A DNA stretch of 64,000 nucleotides from JAFCUW01 sp049898325 (lineage in GTDB: Bacteria > Pseudomonadota > Gammaproteobacteria > Burkholderiales > Burkholderiaceae_D). The notes beneath the pieces are model-generated. The model searched no databases. It was not told the origin of the DNA and saw nothing but the letters and a program-made list of their open reading frames with translations. This document shows, one piece after another, positions 34,217 to 45,614 of the stretch. Location of the stretch: NCBI RefSeq assembly GCF_049898325.1, contig NZ_JAFCXL010000009.1, positions 62,001 through 126,000 of the forward strand. The letters run 5' to 3'. Positions within the stretch are counted from its first letter, which is position 1, and the number at the start of each line of letters is the position of its first letter. The translations under genes and the position numbers were made by a program.

Positions 34217-34693
34217 TTAGTTCAGGGGAATCGGCTGATTGCCCGGCACGGGCACGGCGGTGACGCTGTTTTTCGGGCTGCCGTCGATCAGGCGGTCCGA
34301 ATAGACGAGATAAATCAAGGCGTTGCGCTTGGGGTCGACCATCCGCACCACGCGCACGTGCTTGAAGAATATCGAGGCCCGCTCGCTGAACACTTCTTCC
34401 TGCTTGGGCACCTTGCCCGGAAAACTCAAGGGCCCCACCTGGCGGCAGGCGACCGACGACTCGGCCTTGTCTTCGGCCAGGCCGATGGCGCCCTTGATGC
34501 CGCCCGTCTTGGCGCGCGACAGGTAGCAGCTCACGCCGGCCACCTTCGGGTCGTCGAACACTTCGACCACGACCTTGTGATCGGGGCCGATCAGCTTGAA
34601 CGCGGTATCGACCGCGCCGACGGTTTCGGCAGACGCCGACGACAGGGCCAGGCTGGCGGCGATGGCCAGGCTGGCGGCAAAAACAGTGCGCAT
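34217..34693 (-). CDS. creA: CreA family periplasmic protein
   Basis: The product has 158 residues. A signal peptide (1-23, ending SSASA) precedes the CreA domain with the blocks IGPDHKVVVEVFDDPKV, GVSCYLSRAKTGG and VYSDRLIDGSPKNS, with two conserved cysteines. CreA is conserved across proteobacteria and its function is unknown. The ATG at 34693 has a GAGGA ribosome site. A terminator hairpin ends only about 10 bases upstream of it (see 34703-34730), so the source of its transcript is unclear. Confidence 0.9.
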   Translation of the reverse strand: MRTVFAASLAIAASLALSSASAETVGAVDTAFKLIGPDHKVVVEVFDDPKVAGVSCYLSRAKTGGIKGAIGLAEDKAESSVACRQVGPLSFPGKVPKQEEVFSERASIFFKHVRVVRMVDPKRNALIYLVYSDRLIDGSPKNSVTAVPVPGNQPIPLN

Positions 34694-34702
34694 AGTATCC
34701 TC

Positions 34703-34730
34703 GAAAAAGAAAAAGGCCCGTGCGGGCCTC
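34703..34730 (-). terminator. Terminator-like hairpin between DUF1653 gene and creA
   Basis: On the minus strand GGCCCG and CGGGCC (34723-34728 with 34715-34720) close a two-base gap and are followed by TTTTTCTTTTT. It lies immediately before the creA ribosome site. Confidence 0.75.
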
Positions 34731-34737
34731 GTTGTCA

Positions 34738-34941
34738 TCATGCCACCGGTGCAAACCGGGGTACTGCCACGCCGTCGACCAGCACGGTCTCGAAGAACAC
34801 CGATTCAGGACGGATCCAGGTGGTGCCGTCGGCCGCACGGTACACCACCATGGGGGACAGGTCCGACTCAAGCGTGGCGATGCAGACGAACTCGTAGAGT
34901 CCGCCTTTATAGTGCCTGTAACGACCAGTACCAGACGGCAT
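34738..34941 (-). CDS. DUF1653 domain protein
   Basis: The product is a 67-residue single-domain protein. It has the DUF1653 pattern: GRYRHYKGGLYE near the N-terminus, then VVYRAADGTTWIRPESVFFE. Function unknown; the family is widespread and often found in short cytosolic proteins. Its start overlaps the stop of the upstream gene (TGATG), so the two are coupled. Confidence 0.88.
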   Translation of the reverse strand: MPSGTGRYRHYKGGLYEFVCIATLESDLSPMVVYRAADGTTWIRPESVFFETVLVDGVAVPRFAPVA

Positions 34942-35288
34942 CAGCTTTCGGCTTTTTGTTCCGCCAGCGCTTTCTGCTTTTTCTTCAGGTTCTGGATGAC
35001 GCGCAAGGCCGCTTCGATGCCGGCCGCGTCGTCGAGGTCGCTGAAGGCGTCGAGCACCTCGTTGAGAACGCGGTTCCGCATGGCGGCCTCGTCAGCCTGG
35101 ATTTCCTTGGCAGGCTTGACGGCAGCGGGCTTTTGGGCGGCGGCGGCGGTCTTGCCATGGGCCAGCGCAGCCTGCCAGATCACCCAGCGGCGTTGCGTTT
35201 CAAACACCAGGTATTCCTCGGGCTTGTCCTCACGGCGACGCACAATGTGCCCGTCACGTTGTGCCCATGCCTCGAATGCACTGCGCAT
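34941..35288 (-). CDS. Hypothetical protein
   Basis: The product has 115 residues. The N-terminal half (MRSAFEAWAQRDGH, then YLVFETQRRWVIWQAAL) resembles short phage- or plasmid-type proteins. The middle is Ala/Lys-rich and the C-terminus is a charged helix. I cannot name a family. The start follows AAGGAT. It is coupled to the DUF1653 gene by an overlapping stop and start. Confidence 0.65.
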   Translation of the reverse strand: MRSAFEAWAQRDGHIVRRREDKPEEYLVFETQRRWVIWQAALAHGKTAAAAQKPAAVKPAKEIQADEAAMRNRVLNEVLDAFSDLDDAAGIEAALRVIQNLKKKQKALAEQKAES

Positions 35289-35714
35289 TTTTATCCTTTA
35301 CACGCTCTGTCTGCGTTTCACACTATGAGAAATACAACATTTCCCAATAGTATCATCTCTTGGAGGAATTTCAACAACTATTCGCTCCACCGTCGTGTTC
35401 TGTTGTTATGATCCAAACGACACGCCCCCGAGGGCGACGCGTTTTTCACCATAGCAATGCTACACCGCGCGTTGTAACTATGCAATATTTGATACCCTCT
35501 CAGTAACAATAGGCTAATTTGAAGCCCTTGTCGCTGGTTTGTTACAATTTGCCACAGATTGCGCCCGGGAGGAACATAAAGACAACAGTTTTTTTCGCGA
35601 GCTGCTGTTATTGCACGATGTCGTTGTTGGTCGCCCTCTGGCGTACTCATCTGTTTTAGCGGGGATTTTTCGCCCGGTCCGTCCCCTTTCATTCCTTTTA
35701 TTCTCCACCCTCCC
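35289..35714. other. AT-rich intergenic region, no gene seen
   Basis: This 426-bp stretch lies between two divergent genes and is clearly more AT-rich than its surroundings. It includes a candidate promoter for xth (35519-35548), a stem of CGCCC/GGGCG near 35430-35445, and a short run of Ts. Open frames here have no coding character. No RNA family was recognised. Confidence 0.45.
35519..35548 (+). promoter_or_regulatory. Candidate sigma-70 promoter for xth
   Basis: TTGAAG (35519-35524) and TACAAT (35543-35548) are spaced by 18 bp. Transcription would begin near 35555 and give a leader of about 160 bases before the xth ATG. Confidence 0.35.
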
Positions 35715-36479
35715 ATGAAAATAGCAACGTGGAATGTCAATTCCCTGAAAGTCCGGCTGCCGCATCTCCTGCAGTGGCTGGCGGCGCATCCGGTCGATGT
35801 CTTGTGCCTGCAAGAGACAAAACTGACGGACGACAAATTTCCCATCGACGCCATCAACGACGCCGGCTACCAGGTGGTGTTCAGCGGCCAGAAAACCTAT
35901 AACGGTGTGGCCATCCTGTCGCGCCTGCCGCTGGTGGACGTGGTCAGAAACAATCCCCGCTTCGACGATCCCCAGCAGCGCATCATCGCCGCCACCGTCG
36001 ATGGGGTGCGCATCATCTGCGCCTACGTGCCGAACGGCCAGGCAGTCGATTCCGAGAAATATGCCTATAAATTGAGCTGGCTGGCGGCGCTGCGCGAGTG
36101 GCTGGCCGAGGAGATGGCCTGCCACCCCCAGCTGGCCATCCTGGGCGACTACAACATCGCCCCGGAAGACCGCGACGTCCACGATCCCGTCGAATGGGCC
36201 GGCCAGATCCACTGTTCCGACGCCGAACGGGGCGCCCTGACGGCGCTGACGGCGCTGGGCCTGCGCGACGCCTTCCGCCTGTTCGAGCAGCCCGACAAGT
36301 CCTATAGCTGGTGGGATTACCGCATGCTGGGCTTTCGCCGCAACCGCGGCCTGCGCATCGATCACATCCTGCTGTCGGCCCCACTGGCGGTGCGCTGCAC
36401 CGCCTGCGCCATCGACCGCGAACCACGCACCTGGGAGCAGCCGTCCGATCACGCGCCCGTCACGGCAACGCTCGATTGA
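35715..36479 (+). CDS. xth: Exodeoxyribonuclease III (AP endonuclease)
   Basis: This 254-residue Mg2+-dependent exonuclease/AP endonuclease acts in base excision repair. It has the N-terminal KIATWNVNSL, the metal-binding LCLQETK, GDYNIAPEDRDVHDP in the middle and the catalytic SDHAPV at the end. Length is typical of the Xth/ExoA class. The start at 35715 is the first ATG and follows a T-rich leader. The 3' end overlaps the tail of the convergent PAS/GGDEF/EAL gene by 20 bp. Confidence 0.95.
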   Translation: MKIATWNVNSLKVRLPHLLQWLAAHPVDVLCLQETKLTDDKFPIDAINDAGYQVVFSGQKTYNGVAILSRLPLVDVVRNNPRFDDPQQRIIAATVDGVRIICAYVPNGQAVDSEKYAYKLSWLAALREWLAEEMACHPQLAILGDYNIAPEDRDVHDPVEWAGQIHCSDAERGALTALTALGLRDAFRLFEQPDKSYSWWDYRMLGFRRNRGLRIDHILLSAPLAVRCTACAIDREPRTWEQPSDHAPVTATLD

Positions 36480-39378
36480 CGAACGCAAGCGGCCCCAGCA
36501 GGGCTGGCACGCTGGCCGCCGGCGCCGGCGGGGAAAACAGGTAACCCTGGGCATACGTGCAGCCGACCTGGGCCAGCAGGGCGAACTGCCCTTCCGTCTC
36601 CACCCCTTCGGCCACCACCGCCAGTTGCAGGCTGTTCGACAGGGCGATGATGGCGCCGACGATGGCGCGGTCTTCCGCGCTCGTTTCGAGTTCCTTGATG
36701 AAGGCGCGGTCGATCTTGAGCTTGCGCACGGGGAAGCGCTTGAGGTAGGCCAGGCTTGAGTAACCGGTGCCGAAGTCGTCGATCGACAGGCGGATGCCCA
36801 TCGCGTTGATCTGGCCGAGGATCTCCAGCGTCTGTTCGCCGTGCTGCATCAAGGCCGTTTCGGTGATCTCGAATTCGATCAGGGCCGGGTCGATGCCGGT
36901 GGCGTCGAGGGTGCGGCGGATCGACTCGATCAGGCCGCGGTGCATGAACTGGCGCGGCGACAGGTTCAGCGCCAGCGGCACGGCCGCCAGCCCGGCGCCC
37001 TGCCAGGCCATGCTTTGCTCGCAGGCGCGCCGCATCACCCATTCGCCCACCGGCACGATCAGGCCATTTTCTTCGAGGATGGGAATGAAGCGGTCGGGCA
37101 GCACCAGCGTGCTATCGGGGCGGCGCCAGCGCAGCAGCACCTCGAGCGACTGCAGGCGGCGCGTGCCGGTATCGACGATGGGCTGATAAAACAGCGCGAA
37201 CTGTTCCTGCGCCAGCGCGAAGCGCAAGCTGCTTTCCAGCTCGAAGTGCTGGGCCGCCGCCTGGTTCATCGTCTGCGTGAAAAACTGGTAATTGTTGCGC
37301 CCGCTCGCCTTGGCGTGATACATGGCCGCGTCGGCATGGCGCATCAGGGTATCGACGTCGGCCCCATCGTCCGGGTACAGGCAGATGCCGATCGACGGCG
37401 TGATGTGCAGCAGCCGTCCCTCGACGGAAAACGGGGTGTCGAGTGCCTCGATGATTTTTTCGGCCACGCTGACCGTTTCGATGCTGCCGCGCAGGCCCGG
37501 CACCAGCACGACAAATTCATCGCCACCGAGGCGCGCCACGGTGTCGCTGGCGCGCACCGCCCCGCACAGGCGGCTGGCGACCTCCTTGAGCAGATGGTCG
37601 CCCGTCTGGTGGCCCAGCGAATCGTTGATGGTCTTGAAGCGGTCCAGGTCGAGGAACATCACCGCCAGCTGGCGCTCGCCGCGCGCGGCGCCGAGCATGG
37701 CGCGCTCGAGGCGGTCGCTCAGCAGGGCGCGATTGGGCAGGCCCGTCAGGCTGTCGTGGTAGGCCATGTGGTGAATGCGTGCCTCGGCCTGGCGCCGCTC
37801 GACGATTTCCGCCTGCAGCAGGGCATTGGCGCCGGCCAGTTCGGCGGTGCGTTCCTGGACCCGCAATTCGAGCCCGTCGCGCGCGCGGCGCACGCTGTCG
37901 GCCGCCTCGCGGCGGGCAGTCACGTCATCGATCAGCCATACCGAGCGGTCGCGCGGGCGCGCCAGGTCGAACGGCCGGCCCGACAGCCTGGCCCAGAACA
38001 GGGTGCCGTCCTTGCGCACCAGTTCGATTTCGCAGGTGCTCACCCGGCCTGCCGCAAAATCGCGGCCCGTCTCGATGCGGGCGCGCTGCCAGGCCGCCAG
38101 ATCGGGATACAGGGCGCGCACCGACAAGCCGTCCATCGCCCCCGGCCCGTAGCCGAACAGCTCCTCCATCTTGGCGTTGCTGCGCAGGTTGTAGCCGTGT
38201 TCGACCACGGAAATGCCCAGCACCGCGCTGTCGAGGATGGCCTGGTTTTCCAGCAGGGTGTTGCGCAGCGCTTCTTCGGCGCGCTTGTGGTCGGTGCGGT
38301 CTTCAATGATCCAGATGGTGCCGGCGGCAGGGTCGTCGGGATTGACGACGTAGGCGATCAACTGCGCCCACAGCACGCTGCCATCCTTGCGCTGCATCGT
38401 CACGTCGGTCTGGAACGGCAGCGCCGCCGACAGCAGCGGCCAGGCCGCTTCGCCCACCATCGCGTAGACGGCGTCGCTGGGATAGAGCGCGCGCCCCGGC
38501 AAACCGAGCGCCTCCTCGGCCCCGTAGCCGAACATCTGGGCGAAACCGCGGTTATAGCGGGTGACCACGCGGTTCTTGGTAAACAGGATGCTGATCGAGG
38601 CGTTCGTCATGATGGCCTGCACCTCGATCAGGGTCTGGCGCGACTCGGTGACGTCCTCGAGAATCCAGATGGTGCCGTCCTGGCTGCGGTCGGTGTCGAG
38701 CACCTTGGCGCGGATACGGCACCAGAACAGCGCGCCGTCGCCCCGCACGAACTGGTGCTCGGGGCATTCGTAGGGCAGGCCCTTGCCCAGCAGGGGGCCG
38801 GCGACGGCGCCCAACGCGCGGTAATCCTCGGCCGAGAGGAACAGCATGGCGGCCGGCTGGCCCCTTATGGCGCCTTGGCTGTAGCCGAACATCTCGGCAA
38901 AGCGGGGGTTGCACGACATCATGATGCCGCCCTTGCTGAACAGGATGCCCACCGAGGCATTGTCGAGGATCGCCTTCTGTTCGAGCAGGCTCTGGCGCAA
39001 GGCGGCCTGGCTGCGCTCGAAATGGCCGATGTCGGTCAGCACCATGGTAAAGCCGGGGCCGCCGGCGGCGACCGCCAGCGGCTTGGCGAACAGGTGCACC
39101 GCCACCTCGCCCACGCCCGCGCCGAGCGTGGCCCTGCCCTCGCCGGCCACGCTGACGGCCTGGCGCAGCATGGCCGCGCCGCTGGCCCGGCTGGCGCCAC
39201 GAAAAAACGCCAGCAGGGGGCGGCCGATAAGGCCGGCGCCCAGCAGCTGTTCCAGCGCGGGATTGGTGGCGATGATCAGGCCATCGCCGTCGCAGGCGCA
39301 GGCGGGCGCGCCGAGCAGCGCCAATGCTGCCGCAAGCGCCGCCGGCTGGGGGTTGAGTCGATCCATGTGTCTCGTCAT
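36460..39378 (-). CDS. Multi-PAS GGDEF-EAL protein (c-di-GMP turnover)
   Basis: The product has 972 residues. It shows about four PAS-like repeats in the first 500 residues, each ending in a variant of GTIWIxEDxT. The GGDEF domain has an intact GGDEF at 618-622 with an RxxD inhibitory site (RASD) five residues earlier. The EAL domain has EVL at 746-748, FEITETAL, and DDFGTGYSS, all active-site residues of a phosphodiesterase. Both catalytic halves look competent; the net direction cannot be told. No membrane segment is evident, so it is probably cytosolic. The start may be four codons later (39366). Convergent with xth. Confidence 0.93.
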   Translation of the reverse strand: MTRHMDRLNPQPAALAAALALLGAPACACDGDGLIIATNPALEQLLGAGLIGRPLLAFFRGASRASGAAMLRQAVSVAGEGRATLGAGVGEVAVHLFAKPLAVAAGGPGFTMVLTDIGHFERSQAALRQSLLEQKAILDNASVGILFSKGGIMMSCNPRFAEMFGYSQGAIRGQPAAMLFLSAEDYRALGAVAGPLLGKGLPYECPEHQFVRGDGALFWCRIRAKVLDTDRSQDGTIWILEDVTESRQTLIEVQAIMTNASISILFTKNRVVTRYNRGFAQMFGYGAEEALGLPGRALYPSDAVYAMVGEAAWPLLSAALPFQTDVTMQRKDGSVLWAQLIAYVVNPDDPAAGTIWIIEDRTDHKRAEEALRNTLLENQAILDSAVLGISVVEHGYNLRSNAKMEELFGYGPGAMDGLSVRALYPDLAAWQRARIETGRDFAAGRVSTCEIELVRKDGTLFWARLSGRPFDLARPRDRSVWLIDDVTARREAADSVRRARDGLELRVQERTAELAGANALLQAEIVERRQAEARIHHMAYHDSLTGLPNRALLSDRLERAMLGAARGERQLAVMFLDLDRFKTINDSLGHQTGDHLLKEVASRLCGAVRASDTVARLGGDEFVVLVPGLRGSIETVSVAEKIIEALDTPFSVEGRLLHITPSIGICLYPDDGADVDTLMRHADAAMYHAKASGRNNYQFFTQTMNQAAAQHFELESSLRFALAQEQFALFYQPIVDTGTRRLQSLEVLLRWRRPDSTLVLPDRFIPILEENGLIVPVGEWVMRRACEQSMAWQGAGLAAVPLALNLSPRQFMHRGLIESIRRTLDATGIDPALIEFEITETALMQHGEQTLEILGQINAMGIRLSIDDFGTGYSSLAYLKRFPVRKLKIDRAFIKELETSAEDRAIVGAIIALSNSLQLAVVAEGVETEGQFALLAQVGCTYAQGYLFSPPAPAASVPALLGPLAFVNRALP

Positions 39379-39513
39379 GCGGCGGCTTCCGGATGGGCCA
39401 CTCTTGGGACGATGATAAACCGATGCTTGCCGCTACGCCAGAAAATTGAAATCGCGCCCGCGCCCAATGCCGATGATGGCACTGGGAAACAACATGCGTT
39501 GCAGCAAAAAATC
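39379..39513. other. Intergenic region, no gene seen
   Basis: This 135-bp gap lies between the end of prpF and the start of the GGDEF-EAL gene, both on the minus strand. It should hold the promoter of the latter; none was recognised by eye. Confidence 0.3.
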
Positions 39514-40716
39514 TTACGCAGCCACGCCCGGCACCCGCACCGTTCCTTCCATCAGCACGCGCGCACTGCGGCTCATGATGGCTTTTTTCACGCACCAGGC
39601 GCCGTCCTGCAGGAGTGCTTCCGCGCCCACCCGCAAGGTGCCCGAGGGATGGCCGAAGCGCACCGCCGTGCGGGCGCCGCCGCCGGCGGCCAGGTTGACC
39701 AGGGTGCCGGGAATGGCGGCGGCGGTGCCGATGGCGACGGCCGCCGTGCCCATCATCGCGTGGTGCAGCTTGCCCATCGACAGGGCGCGCACGAGGAGGT
39801 CGATGTCGGCGGCGGCCACCGGCTTGCCGCTCGAGGCGGTGTAGGCCGCCGGCGGCGCCACGAAGGCCACCTTCGGCGTGTGCTGGCGGCGCACCGCTTC
39901 ATCGAGGTGCTTGATCAGGCCCATGCGCAGGGCGCCATGGGCGCGGATGGTCTCGAAACGGGCCAGCGCCGCCGGGTCGCCGTTGATGGCGTCCTGCAGT
40001 TCGCTGCCCGTATAGCCGATGTCGGCGGCGTTGACAAAAATGGTGGGGATGCCGGCGTTGATCATGGTGGCGGGGAAGCTGCCCACGCCGGGCACCTCGA
40101 GCGTGTCGACCAGGTTCCCGGTCGGGAACATGGCGCCGCCACCGCCCTCTTCCTCGGCGGCCGGATCGAGGAACTCGAGCTGCACTTCGGCGGCGGCGAA
40201 GGTGACGCCGTCGAGTTCGAAGTCGCCCGTCTCCTGCACCTGGCCATCGGTCATCGGCACATGGGCGATGATGGTCTTGCCGATGTTGGCCTGCCAGATG
40301 CGGATGGTGGCCATGCCGTCGCGCGGCAGGCGCGCGGCGGCGACCATGCCGGCGGCAATGGCGAACGGGCCCACCGCCGCCGACAGGTTGCCGCAGTTGC
40401 CGCTCCAGTCGACGAAGGGGGCGTCGATCGCCACCTGGCCGAACAGGTAGTCGACGTCATGGTCGGGCCGCGTGGCCGGCCCCACGATCACCGTCTTGCT
40501 GGTGCTCGAGGTGGCGCCGCCCATGCCGTCGATCTGTTTCGCATACGGGTCGGGACTGCCGATCACGCGCAGCAGCAGCGCGTCGCGGGCGGCGCCCGCC
40601 ACTTGCGCCGCCGCCGGCAGGTCGGCCAGCCTGAAAAACACCCCCTTGCTGGTGCCGCCCCGCATGTACGTGGCGGGGACCTTGATTTGCGGGGCGAATC
40701 GGGTGGAATCGTTCAT
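39514..40716 (-). CDS. prpF: 2-methylaconitate cis-trans isomerase PrpF
   Basis: The product has 400 residues. It has the PrpF/AcnD-associated fold (diaminopimelate epimerase-like) with ATYMRGGTSKGVFF at the start and the active-site NCGNLSAAVGPFA. It isomerises trans- to cis-2-methylaconitate in the methylcitrate cycle. It lies 2 bp after acnD on the same strand, and the pair replaces PrpD in this type of cluster. The start at 40716 follows acnD directly. Confidence 0.95.
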   Translation of the reverse strand: MNDSTRFAPQIKVPATYMRGGTSKGVFFRLADLPAAAQVAGAARDALLLRVIGSPDPYAKQIDGMGGATSSTSKTVIVGPATRPDHDVDYLFGQVAIDAPFVDWSGNCGNLSAAVGPFAIAAGMVAAARLPRDGMATIRIWQANIGKTIIAHVPMTDGQVQETGDFELDGVTFAAAEVQLEFLDPAAEEEGGGGAMFPTGNLVDTLEVPGVGSFPATMINAGIPTIFVNAADIGYTGSELQDAINGDPAALARFETIRAHGALRMGLIKHLDEAVRRQHTPKVAFVAPPAAYTASSGKPVAAADIDLLVRALSMGKLHHAMMGTAAVAIGTAAAIPGTLVNLAAGGGARTAVRFGHPSGTLRVGAEALLQDGAWCVKKAIMSRSARVLMEGTVRVPGVAA

Positions 40717-40718
40717 GG

Positions 40719-43334
<2,616 letters not shown>

Positions 43335-43349
43335 TGTGGGTTGTGTTTC

Positions 43350-44516
43350 TCAGGTGCGATCGGCCAGCGGCACGAACGCCAGATCTTCCGGGCCGACGTA
43401 ATTGGCGCTGGGGCGGATGATCTTGTTGTCGATGCGCTGCTCGATCACGTGGGCCGACCAGCCGGAGGTACGCGAGATGACGAACAGCGGCGTGAACATC
43501 GCCGTCGGCACGCCCATCACGTGGTACGACACGGCGGAGAACCAGTCCAGGTTGGGGAACATTTTTTTGACATCCCACATCACCGTTTCGAGGCGCTCGG
43601 CGATGTCGAACATCTTGGTCGACCCGGCCTCAAGGGACAGTTCGCGCGCCACTTCCTTGATCACCACGTTGCGCGGGTCCGACACGGTGTAGACGGGGTG
43701 GCCGAAGCCGATCACCACTTCCTTGTTCTCGACGCGGCGGCGGATGTCCGCCTCGGCTTCGTCCGGGCTTTCGTAGCGTTCCTGGATTTCCAGCGCCACT
43801 TCGTTGGCGCCGCCGTGTTTCGGGCCGCGCAGCGCGCCGATGGCGCCGGTGATGGCCGAATGGATGTCCGAGCCGGTGCCGGCGATGACGCGGGCGGTGA
43901 AGGTGGAGGCATTGAACTCGTGCTCGGCGTACAGGATCAGCGAGGTGTGCATCGCCTTGACCCAGGCGGCCGACGGTTTTTCACCGTGCAGCAGGTGCAG
44001 GAAGTGGCCGCCGATCGAGTCGTCGTCGGTGACGACATCGATGCGCTTGCCGTTGTGGCTGAAGTGGTACCAGTACAGCAGCATCGAGCCGAACGAGGCC
44101 ATCAGGCGGTCGGCGATGTCGCGCGCGCCGGGCACGTTGTGGTCGTCCTTCTCGGGCAGGGTGCAGCCGAGCACCGAGCAGCCGGTGCGCATCACGTCCA
44201 TCGGGTGGGCGGCGGCGGGCAAGGCTTCGAGCGCCGCCTTGACCGACTGCGGCAGGCCGCGCAGGCCTTTCAGCTTGGTTTTATAGGCCGCCAGTTCGGC
44301 GCGGTTGGGCAGCTTGCCGTGCACCAGCAGGTAGGCGATTTCCTCGAACTCGCTGGAGGTGGCGACATCGAGGATGTCGTAACCGCGGTAGTGCAGGTCG
44401 TTGCCCGTCTTGCCGACCGAGCACAGCGCCGTGTTGCCGGCGGTGACGCCGGACAGGGCGACGGATTTCTTCGGTTTGAAGGCGACGGGGTCTTTTGCGG
44501 CGGTGGTCTCGGTCAT
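43350..44516 (-). CDS. prpC: 2-methylcitrate synthase
   Basis: The product has 388 residues. Citrate synthase fold with catalytic residues in EHEFNAS, GPKHGGANE and GFGHPVY. It condenses propionyl-CoA with oxaloacetate to start the methylcitrate cycle. It is distinguished from citrate synthase by the short N-terminus and by its place between prpB and acnD. It begins 40 bp after prpB with a GGAG ribosome site. Confidence 0.96.
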   Translation of the reverse strand: MTETTAAKDPVAFKPKKSVALSGVTAGNTALCSVGKTGNDLHYRGYDILDVATSSEFEEIAYLLVHGKLPNRAELAAYKTKLKGLRGLPQSVKAALEALPAAAHPMDVMRTGCSVLGCTLPEKDDHNVPGARDIADRLMASFGSMLLYWYHFSHNGKRIDVVTDDDSIGGHFLHLLHGEKPSAAWVKAMHTSLILYAEHEFNASTFTARVIAGTGSDIHSAITGAIGALRGPKHGGANEVALEIQERYESPDEAEADIRRRVENKEVVIGFGHPVYTVSDPRNVVIKEVARELSLEAGSTKMFDIAERLETVMWDVKKMFPNLDWFSAVSYHVMGVPTAMFTPLFVISRTSGWSAHVIEQRIDNKIIRPSANYVGPEDLAFVPLADRT

Positions 44517-44555
44517 GCTGGCGGTCTCCTGAAGGCGATTATTAGAATGCGGTGC

Positions 44556-45440
44556 TTATTTTTCTTTGCCCTGGGCGAACAGGGCGTCGAGCTTTTGCTC
44601 GTACTCGTGGTAGCCGAGGTAGTCGTACAGGTCCATCCGGCTCTGCATGGTCGGCACCACGCTTTTCTGGGTGCCCTCGGCGCGCAGGGTCTTGTAGAAA
44701 TTAAGCGCGGCCGCGTTCATGGCGCGGTAGGCGCCGCAGCAGTACAGGGCGATGTCGACGTTGTGGGCGCGCAGCTCGTCGAGCGTGAACAGGGGGGTGG
44801 CGCCAAACTCGGTGAGGTTGGCCAGGATCGGCACCTTGACGGCCGCGCGCACCTGGCTGTACTGCTCGAGCTGGTTGATCGCTTCCGGGAAGATCATGTC
44901 GGCACCCGCTTCCACGTAGGCGCAGGCGCGGTCGATGGCGGCGTTGAGGCCTTCCACGGCCAGCGCATCGGTGCGCGCCATGATGACGAAGCTCTCGTCG
45001 TGGCGGGCGTCGACGGCCGCCTTGATGCGGTCGACCATTTCGCCGGTGCTGACGACTTCCTTGCCGGGCCGGTGGCCGCAGCGCTTGGCCGAGACCTGGT
45101 CTTCCATGTGCACGGCGGCGACGTCGGCGCGGATCATGTGGCGGATGGTGCGGGCGATGTTGAAGGCGCCGCCCCAGCCGGTGTCGATGTCGACCAGGAT
45201 CGGCAGCGAGCAGGTGTCGGTGATGCGCTGGGCGTCGGTGATGACGTCGTCGAGGGTGCTGATGCCCAGGTCCGGAAAGCCGAGCGAATTGGCGGCCACG
45301 CCGCCGCCCGAGAGGTAGATGGCGCGGTAGCCCGATTGCTCGGCCATGCGGGCGGTGTAGGCGGTGATGGTGCCGACCACTTGCAGTGGCGACTCTTCGG
45401 CAACGGCGCGGCGGAACATGGCGCCTCGGGATTCTCTCAT
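44556..45440 (-). CDS. prpB: 2-methylisocitrate lyase
   Basis: The product has 294 residues. It belongs to the isocitrate lyase/PEP mutase family with the catalytic KRCGH loop and DIDTGWGG metal site. It cleaves 2-methylisocitrate to pyruvate and succinate. It is the first gene of the operon, downstream of a sigma-54 promoter. The ATG at 45440 has a strong GAGGAG ribosome site; the frame runs further upstream through the promoter and is not coding there. Confidence 0.97.
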   Translation of the reverse strand: MRESRGAMFRRAVAEESPLQVVGTITAYTARMAEQSGYRAIYLSGGGVAANSLGFPDLGISTLDDVITDAQRITDTCSLPILVDIDTGWGGAFNIARTIRHMIRADVAAVHMEDQVSAKRCGHRPGKEVVSTGEMVDRIKAAVDARHDESFVIMARTDALAVEGLNAAIDRACAYVEAGADMIFPEAINQLEQYSQVRAAVKVPILANLTEFGATPLFTLDELRAHNVDIALYCCGAYRAMNAAALNFYKTLRAEGTQKSVVPTMQSRMDLYDYLGYHEYEQKLDALFAQGKEK

Positions 45441-45488
45441 CGGGTTTCTCCTCGGTTCGGTGGTGCATGGGACTGCAGTACCCTTGTA

Positions 45489-45506
45489 TTGCAAGCGCCG
45501 TGCCAG
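45489..45506 (-). promoter_or_regulatory. Sigma-54 promoter of the prp operon
   Basis: On the minus strand CTGGCACGGCGCTTGCA matches the sigma-54 consensus at all conserved positions: TGGCACG at 45505-45499, four bases, then TTGCA at 45494-45490. Transcription would start near 45478 and lead into prpB after about 38 bases. The divergent gene encodes PrpR, a sigma-54 activator, which fits. Confidence 0.9.
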
Positions 45507-45614
45507 GCGGCGGCGGCGGGACCCGCACCCTGCGCGCTTCATAATACCCTTTAAAATCAAGCGCCAAGGCACGGCTGGCAAGCACGGGCAGCCTGCCCCG
45601 ATGTTGCATAGTTC

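Noticed and set aside
35378..35857. Open frame on the minus strand in the AT-rich gap
   Set aside because: It overlaps the start of xth, has no recognised domain and no ribosome site, and its composition changes abruptly at the gene edge.
45583..45605. Second sigma-54-like element in the prpR/prpB gap
   Set aside because: GC-rich sequence ending TTGCA is present, but the spacing between the two blocks is one base short and the GG is missing.
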